From: Cristatella mucedo
Taxonomy: Eukaryota > Bryozoa > Phylactolaemata > Cristatellidae
Length of the DNA stretch: 64,000 nucleotides
Reading direction: 5' to 3'
Assembly: GCA_009760855.2 (NCBI GenBank)
Contig: WPIO01000005.1
Location: forward strand, 13,198,001 to 13,262,000
Part shown: positions 42,491-64,000 of the stretch, in pieces
How the letters are laid out: every line of letters begins with the position of its first letter
How positions within the stretch are numbered: the stretch's first letter is position 1
Notes under the pieces: model-generated
What the model was told of the DNA's origin: nothing
What the model saw: the letters and a program-made list of their open reading frames with translations, nothing else
The model's database searches: none
Position numbers and translations under genes: made by a program

Positions 42491-43820
42491 CATCTCCTGC
42501 AGAGGTGGTGCTCCATCAAAGCGGTCCATCCCTTCCGGTCCGGGCAGCCCTTCTTCTCCTACTCTGATCTGCCGACCCCTTCCCCCCTGCTGCCCTCGTC
42601 ATGGTCCTAGTCACAGGCGTTCAAAGTCACCTTCGGCAGGCATTCCAAGTCACCTGTGACAGGCATCCAAGGTCAGGCGCTCGATTATGCATGTAATTCT
42701 GCTTGCTCGTGACTCTGCTGCCGATGAATGGTATTTGCTGCCTTCGGAGTATAACCGAGGGAGGAGGTACTGGGGCAGCGGCAGTGGGCACAGGTGTGGT
42801 GGTACTCGCTCTGCTGCAGCATGCCGGCAGCGCTGAAATTCAGGACAAGTGTCAGCCCGTGTCAAAGGAGGTGTTTGCAGTTCGGTTATTTGCCGGTCAG
42901 TCATGGCAGAGCCTAACCTCGCGGCTAGTGCTCGACCGAGTACAAGATTCCTGTACTGTCAGCGTGCTCTCTAGTGTTCGCTTCAGTGCTTCAGCAGCAG
43001 CAGCAGCAGCAGCAGCAGAGTTGACCCATTAGGTTATGTACATTGGAGCTCTTTAGCAGCCGACTTGGCTGTCAGGTTGAAGACTGGCACGGTCGCTTGT
43101 GCACACACGTGCCGGCATGCATTAATTGTTGTGCTCCCATGCAGCTTCCCCCCCCCCCCCCCCTGCATGGCATGGGCTCACCAAGTTCCAGTCACGTGTC
43201 ACACGTCACACCTCACTTATTGCAGCAGGGCTACAGGCAAGGGTTCGAGGAAGGCTGAGCAAAGCCGAGGCGGCCAAGATGCCTTGACGAACCTATTTAC
43301 CCACCAGGGCACTTTCGTAGCAGCCTGAGTTATGTTGGCCATCGGGAAGATCAGCCTCCTGTGCTGCAGAGTGTGCTACCTAGCCGAGCGGCTGCCGTGC
43401 CCTCGTGACCTGCTGCTGGTGACCGGTCAGTGCCGTGACCTCTTGCCTTTCGGATTGTAGCTTGCCTTCGGCGCCAGGCTCACGAGCTCTTCACCCAAGA
43501 CTAGTGTGACACGTTGCACGTTTGTCGGAGGAGCCGAAGGTGAAGACTCCAATCGGGTTTACATTTCGTGCTCCTCGGCTGTTGGCTCACCTTCTCAAAG
43601 ATTTTCGCATTGCAACTGTAGGCACACAGGAACTGCTGACTGACCGGGTTCGCCGGGACTAGCACGGGCAGCTTTCGACCTAGGCTCATGTCCTCATTTC
43701 CTCACCCTACTTACGAGGCGCAGAACGATTTGATGTGGCTGCTGAAATCCCGTGATGTGGTTGCTCTTGTTTGCACCCCCACGAGGTTGAAGAAGCAAAT
43801 GCTGAATGTGTAAAATACAG
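42491..43820. other. Unassigned sequence
   Basis: Contains a short (CAG)n run at 42994-43019 and a poly-C run near 43147-43162. No recognised coding region. Confidence 0.4.
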
Positions 43821-43827
43821 TAATATA

Positions 43828-43927
43828 TATGCATATATAAAAATGCATATATATATATATATATGCATATATATGCATATATATATATATATAGCATATA
43901 TATATAGCATATATAGCATATATATAT
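43828..43927. repeat. (TA)n/(TATGCA)n microsatellite
   Basis: TA repeats interrupted by regular GCATATA words. It directly abuts a LINE A 3' UTR fragment on its right. Confidence 0.9.
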
Positions 43928-44025
43928 GCTGTAAAAGAAGCATCCCAATCGGTTAGTGATTTGCAGCACAGTGTCAGCTCGAAACAATCACGCAAAGGAC
44001 CCAGCAAATGCTGCAAAGAGTCAAA
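43928..44025 (-). mobile_element. LINE family A 3' UTR fragment
   Basis: GCTGTAAAAGAAGCATCCCA, then GCACAGTGTCAGCTCGAAAC and GGACCCAGCAAATGCTGC match the minus-strand UTR. Confidence 0.55.
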
Positions 44026-44317
44026 TAATGGTGGTGGTGCCAAGTGGCTGTTGAAAGAATCACACTGTTTGGATAATTGCTGCTTCTGGGTCTAGGGAGT
44101 GGGAGCCGTGTGTGTTTATCAGGGACCTAAGCCACGGGTCTCTGCTGCTATCACCAGTTATCCCAGTGAATCCCACGGGGGGGGGGGGGGGGAGGCAGGC
44201 AGGCAGGCGAGGAGGAGGAGTTAGGCTGGGCTGATTGGCCGAGCATAGGGTCATTGGCTGGATTGTGTGCCCCGGAAGGCTTGGGTTCGGTCGTGGCTTG
44301 TCAAGGCTGCCTACCTT

Positions 44318-44400
44318 AATATTAATAGTATTTCATTTGTATAGCACCTTCAAAAGAACCTAATCTCTATTTACTTTACATATGGTATAGAGGAAGAACG
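44318..44400 (-). mobile_element. LINE family A tail fragment
   Basis: TAATATTAATAGTATTTCAT, TTGTATAGCACCTTCAAAAG and AACCTAATCTCTATTTACTT match the minus-strand tail block. Confidence 0.6.
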
Positions 44401-44734
44401 ACATTGCCAACAAATCTTCTCCAAGTTGCACATCCACGTGCACAATATTATCAAGGCTAGCTTTAAAGATGCTAACGAAGTACCCCGGCGATGGATGGAG
44501 CTCTTTGCACAGCCTTATGATAAAACGAGTGTACTGCTTCCAAGCAGGGATTCGAATTTGAATGTACATGGCTATGATAGCCAAACCTTTGCATGTTCTA
44601 CCAATTTAACTTGTGAATGGATTATCACTTCATCCTCCAGAAATGCATGAAATGTATTATCAAGGTCTAACATTAATGCATTAGTATAATGTTAAATCTT
44701 TAAGCTGTAAAATATGTTTATATTGCCGACTGCG

Positions 44735-44815
44735 AGTGTTTGCGATAGTCGTTAAGGCTCTTCAGCCGCTATGCAAATTAGGCTGTAAAATCAGCTAATG
44801 TATGTGCCGATCTGG
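44735..44815 (+). mobile_element. SINE S2 3' fragment
   Basis: GCGATAGTCGTTAAGGCTCT, TCAGCCGCTATGCAAATTAG and GCTGTAAAATCAGCTAATGT match the S2 tail. Confidence 0.65.
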
Positions 44816-45187
44816 GTCTCTTCTCAACCCACCGTTTGTTTTGATAAAAAAATGCATTTGGAAACCACTTCTACTTAATCTTAATCTTAATCTGCTTAGC
44901 ATTTAATCATTCGATTTTCTGCATCTTCGAAATTATTAGTTAAACACTGTTGCAAAGGCTTGGACACTGCGGGACATGTTGCATTTACGACCGAACCATC
45001 CACCGGCACATTCTGCTCGACCATACTTCGGGAAGGGGTCGAATAATCCTCACAGGTCGACTAATCCTCATGCCTCTGAGCTTTTTCAGGGTGGCAGAAT
45101 CTGTATCATGTAGAGACACGTGGCTGGGTGGATGGTGCACCGTTAGACTAGTTACCTTGCAAGTCCCTGCATGTCAAGCTATCACGT

Positions 45188-45345
45188 AAAAAAGGTAAGC
45201 TGATTCCACAGCCTCGTTTGTAAAGTGGCCGAAGAGCCTTCATGGCTATCATCATCACTTGCAATGGTCAATAAAGGATCGACCTCAGCAAGACGCGAAC
45301 CCATGACCCCGGTCGTGAAGAGCAAGTACCTTGACCCCCCAGGGG
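45188..45345 (-). mobile_element. SINE S2, diverged
   Basis: AAGCTGATTCCACAGCCTCG, AGAGCCTTCATGGCTATCAT, AAAGGATCGACCTCAGCAAG and CCATGACCCCGGTCGTGAAG match S2 on the minus strand. Confidence 0.75.
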
Positions 45346-45828
45346 CAAGGCCCCTCAAACTAATCGCCGGTAAGGTGGCAGACCTAAAGTTGGATTAAGC
45401 TGTTCGCAGAGGCACTGCAACAGCGAGCGGTCGGAGCAGTGCTCTGATTCTCTTCTGCTGCTGCTGCGAGGACGCCTACATGCTGTGAAGAATGTCCTAC
45501 TCACATACGCGGTCGTCCTTGATTTAGCTTTGGCAGACTGTGTCAAGCAACTACTTGAGGCAACCGTGCTATCTGTTGGCCAGCTATTGTTGCACCGTTA
45601 TGAAACCGAACAATTAGAGCAGGCTCGAAGGGCTCTCATTTCCGATATGGCCGAGCCTAATGGCCGAGCAAGCAATCACCGTTACGAAAGCAGGAAGCTG
45701 ACTGGGCCATCTCAGGTCATCCCTTGTTTCAATGTTGCATTGGCTAGCATAAGGTGATATTTACACCAGTAGTAATAGTAATAATAATAAGTCACTTGTA
45801 TAGCACCCATATCGAAGTAAATCTTTTC

Positions 45829-45985
45829 CGCCGAGCTGGGTTGGTCCAGCGGTTAAGGTGCTCGCCCCGACTAAGGTCTGGCTGAGGTCGTGGGCTCGAG
45901 CCCTGAGGCATATGTGAAGTGACTGAATAGAAATTTAGTTCCATTGGGTCGCTATACAAATGAATTATATTTTTTTATTCTCATG
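45829..45985 (+). mobile_element. SINE S1
   Basis: CCGCCGAGCTGGGTTGGTCC, AGCGGTTAAGGTGCTCGCCC and GGTCGTGGGCTCGAGCCCTG are followed by GACTGAATAGAAATTTAGTT, CCATTGGGTCGCTATACAAA and TGAATTATATTTTTTTA. Very close to the 33176 copy. Confidence 0.85.
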
Positions 45986-46204
45986 CACTTGGCATATGCT
46001 GGAAAGAAGGCAAGTCAATTAGGTAGTGATAGCATGCATACTATTGCTTTGCATAAGCAAACATAGGACAATTCATACAGACCTAGGTCAGGAACAGGTA
46101 GGTTGTTAGCTTCTTTTTAAATTTCGTCCAACTCAAAGGATGTCGTGAGGTCAGTGGGAATGAGTTCTAGGCATCGGAAACATGCAAATTAAAGGCACTA
46201 TCTC

Positions 46205-46290
46205 TAAAGGTAGGCACGAGGTAGAGGTAGAGGCAGGAGGTAGAGGCACGAGGTAGAGGCACGAGGTAGGCTAAAGGTAGGCACGAGCAA
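46205..46290. repeat. Minisatellite of 6- and 13-bp units inside a LINE fragment
   Basis: GGTAGAGGCACGA-type units recur about five times (GGTAGGCACGAG, GTAGAGGTAGAGGCAGGAG, GTAGAGGCACGAG twice, GTAGGCTAAAGGTAGGCACG). It seems to have expanded from the LINE A word CTAAAGG..TACGAGGTA. Confidence 0.75.
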
Positions 46291-46330
46291 GAGAATGAAG
46301 GGACCTGAAAGTGTATGACATGTGAGCCCG

Positions 46331-47307
46331 GCCAGGTGCTTGAGGAGCTTGAGATCGTGCCACATCCTTAGGCTTCACTAGATTGGGCTATGGGATTATT
46401 TCATCGGAGGGATACAAAAAACTCGACTGGACCAGTGCACTTTTAGCTCTCTGATTGTTGTGCATCGCCTGCTGGCTTAAGGGCCTCATGAATCTATAAA
46501 GTGCAATCGCAACCAGCAAGGTTAATGGTGCACATATTCTGCCAGGTTTTGGTGACACAGCGGTTCAAGTACATTTCTGGAGGTGCTGGAGCCTGGCAGC
46601 TTCATCATTTAGACAATGTGGCTGCCGTGGTGGTCACTTTAGTTGTGCTAGTGTGCATCTGGCAAGAATTATTGTGGCCCTTAGTCCATGCCAACTTTCG
46701 TGATTAGTATTTAATATATTTGGTGTCTTGCTGGACCACGGAGGTGTGTTTGATGGGAGCTGTCATAGGATTTTGCATGGCTACCGGCTGGCATAGGTGC
46801 GTGCATGCATAAACGGGTACACGTAATTATGACCAGCGTATTGTTATGTACATGGCATGTATTACAAAGTCTGCAACTGTAACATAGGTTACCCCGGACT
46901 AACTGGTCGAGCTCTCACGAGTAGCCCTGGCTGTGATTGTGCCTACCAGTCACTGTACTTTGCGACTGTTCAGTTGCAGAGGCCTCATAATATCTGCTTC
47001 TGCTCCCTGCTGCCCTTTCCTCCTTTTCGGCCTGCGCAGGCCCCATCTCAAGAGTGATTTGGGTAGCTCAATTCTTTGCTGTTTACCCTGGCAATGACTT
47101 CAGCTTAATTGCCGTAATTGCCTGCTGTAGCAACCGGGAGCTCCTGCCGAATACAGGAATACTGGCCTCGGCCTCTCTCCTCATCACTGGCTGCCAATCT
47201 TGCCGTGCTGCCCCTTGCTTTGCTGTTACCCTCAGTTACTTGCTCAGTGCTCTGCTTGTGGCTGGTCGACATCGCCTCGTCCTTCATGCTGTCTCGTGCC
47301 GTTCCAG
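46331..47307. other. Sequence upstream of CLIP-like coding exon 1
   Basis: No repeat family match. It is probably intronic if a non-coding exon lies further upstream. Confidence 0.35.
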
Positions 47308-47319
47308 GCGTAGCTCGGG

Positions 47320-62332
<15,013 letters not shown>

Positions 62333-62749
62333 GTTAGTAGAAATGGCGCGAGTGTGCGCACGAGGTCTTTAGAGCAAAGCTCGGCGGCCATTGTTACCGC
62401 TGGAGCTCCCGGATTGACTGCAGTGGCTGTGCGTGCGTGTGCACGGAGTTAAAAGTTTTAAAACGAGGTGTGAGCTCTGGCATGCTGGGCAGTGCCGTTT
62501 TTCGTGCACTTTAACACAGTCCAATGTGATGCAATAAACATGATCAGAAACATCGGGCTGGATGCTGCAACCATGTGCGCATTTTCTGCTTTCGAATTTG
62601 CGTTTGATCGCCATTCTCGTGACCGAAGACTTGCAGATCTCCTCGTGGTCCACGTGCTCGTAGTCAGGGAGTCTAGGCTCGAGCTGCATAAAAATCCGAA
62701 CAGCTCAGCAACTTTTCTGCACTCACCTCTACTCGAGCCTGTGGGAATG

Positions 62750-63365
62750 CATAATAATAATAATAATAATAATACATTTGATAAAGTGCCCTCAGAGAAC
62801 TCATATTTACTGCAAAGGAAGCAGATCGAATGGTTAGTGGTATCATTCTCGATAAACAACAAAAATAACATGGCTAGGGGTGACATACACAAGATCGGCA
62901 TGCAAGTTTGGTTAGTGGCAACATGCACTGTGTCAGCTGACATAAGCACATAAAGAACGAATCACAGGGACCCACTAAATGCTGTGATAAATAGATGTGT
63001 GTTTTTTGCTTTTTTTTAAAATCTGGACAAGTCAGGAGATGTCGTGACACAAGTCGGAAGGAAGTTCCAGGCTTTGGGAGCATACGAGCTAAAGGCACGG
63101 TCTCCAAAGGAATTGAGATTTGTATGAGGTATGGGTAAACAGTTAGATTCCGAAAAGCAGGTGGCACGATGCTTAGTTTGGTGGAGGAGTAGATCTGATA
63201 GGTAGGCTGGAGCCAAAGAATGAAGGGAACTAAGTTATGTGACAAAATCTTGAAATCGATGCGTTTCTTGACTGGGAGCCAGCACAGGTCAGCGATAAGT
63301 TGTATGATGTGGCAACTGCGACGCTCACGACAGACGAGCCTAGCTGCAGTTTAACACCACCTTTA
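62750..63365 (-). mobile_element. LINE family A fragment
   Basis: Minus orientation with an ATAATAATAATAATAATAAT tail, CATTTGATAAAGTGCCCTCA, and C-terminal coding sequence up to GACGAGCCTAGCTGCAG. The frame is broken in several places. Confidence 0.85.
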
Positions 63366-63429
63366 AGTGCCTGAATGCATTAAGGATTCAGTTGTGGTTC
63401 AGGGTCCAGTGAGCAAAAATTAAGTGCAT

Positions 63430-63800
63430 ATACTGTATCTTTGTCTCTAATTCCAAATCTGTAAAAATCGAGCTGTGTGGAATGCATCCCTGTTTTTAAT
63501 TCTACTGTGAAAGTTGTGAAGACTTACGTGGGTGTTGCGCTGAGATTTTTTATTTAGTGCCCTGCATATGTGAACAGATTCCAATTCACAATGACCCCGT
63601 GGTCGATAATGTAATGTCGTCCACCGTGCAGAAGTGGAGGACATTGCTCAAGTCGGAGAAAATTTCAGGAATGAAATCGCAAAGCAGTCAGAGTGCACTG
63701 GATATAAGGTGCTAGGATCGGTGGCAGGAGTGAAGTATTTGCCATCGTGCAAGAATTTTGGCAGTAAGTCTCATAAACGTGGGACGAGAATGCATAAGTC
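63430..63800 (-). mobile_element. Possible diverged LINE family B relative
   Basis: TGTATCTTTGTCTCTAATTC, ACGTGGGTGTTGCGCTGAGA and GGTGGCAGGAGTGAAGTATT, then CGTGCAAGAATTTTGGCAGT, parallel the minus-strand family B 3' order but are strongly mutated or from another subfamily. Confidence 0.4.
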
Positions 63801-63964
63801 TTTTTCTAGTGGCCCGATCGAACCTCTCTATAGCGGGTCTGGTGAAATTGGGTAACGATAGCCTCGACCCTCGACTCACTGCAAGTCAGTAGCCACTGAT
63901 CAAAGCTCTTTTTTCTGGCATTCAGCGCTTGTTGACGTGCAATCAGCTTGCATATACACATGTT

Positions 63965-64000
63965 CGGCTGATTCCATAGCCTCATCAGCGAGTCTAACGG
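63965..64000 (-). mobile_element. SINE S2 tail at window edge
   Basis: CGGCTGATTCCATAGCCTCA matches the start of minus-strand S2 copies (compare 45190). The rest lies outside the window. Confidence 0.5.

Larger units (their letters stand above)
45768..46330 (-). mobile_element. LINE family A relative split by SINE S1
   Basis: Tail AGTAATAGTAATAATAATAA and CACTTGTATAGCACCC at 45768-45828, then S1, then the rest of the UTR and C-terminal coding region (ATGAGTTCTAGGCATCGGAA, GAATGAAGGGACCTGAAAGT) to about 46325. Confidence 0.75.

Overview
The window is metazoan nuclear DNA. The evidence is spliced genes with GT-AG introns, tRNA-headed SINEs, 5'-truncated LINE copies and many long dinucleotide microsatellites. 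The mix of an L2/CR1-like LINE with an (ATT)n tail, Polinton-type DNA polymerase B, Tc1/mariner and pogo-like remnants suggests an invertebrate. I cannot place it further from sequence alone. Two host genes are well supported, both on the + strand.

Gene 1 (13540-23410) encodes a complete 320-residue short-chain dehydrogenase of the HSD17B12 / very-long-chain 3-oxoacyl-CoA reductase type. It has four coding exons whose phases join correctly. Gene 2 (47320 to beyond 62332) encodes a CLIP-170-type microtubule plus-end protein. It has a Ser/Ala-rich N-terminus, two CAP-Gly domains, a Ser/Pro/Ala-rich linker and the start of a coiled coil. The 3' end of this gene lies outside the window.

Layout. 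1-6250 is an AT-rich, heavily mutated Polinton/adintovirus-like block with a DNA polymerase B pseudogene on the minus strand and decayed ORFs on both strands. Two LINE fragments have inserted into it. 6255-13500 holds a LINE copy with an open reverse transcriptase frame, a pogo-type transposase remnant, GA microsatellites and a GC-rich hairpin region. 13540-23410 is gene 1 with LINE debris in its introns. 24000-46300 is a repeat-rich intergenic tract with nested LINE/SINE insertions, a degenerate ~175 bp tandem array and a CpG-rich stretch (36600-38930). 47300-64000 is gene 2, whose introns carry SINE, LINE, microsatellite and Tc1/mariner insertions.

Two LINE families recur. Family A ends in (ATT)n and family B ends in GGAGATACAT plus (ACAT)n. 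Two tRNA-derived SINE families recur: S1, whose 3' tail matches the family A tail, and S2. The S1/family A resemblance suggests a SINE that borrows the LINE machinery. Coordinates of repeat edges are by-eye estimates. Exon edges were checked by reading frame and splice phase.
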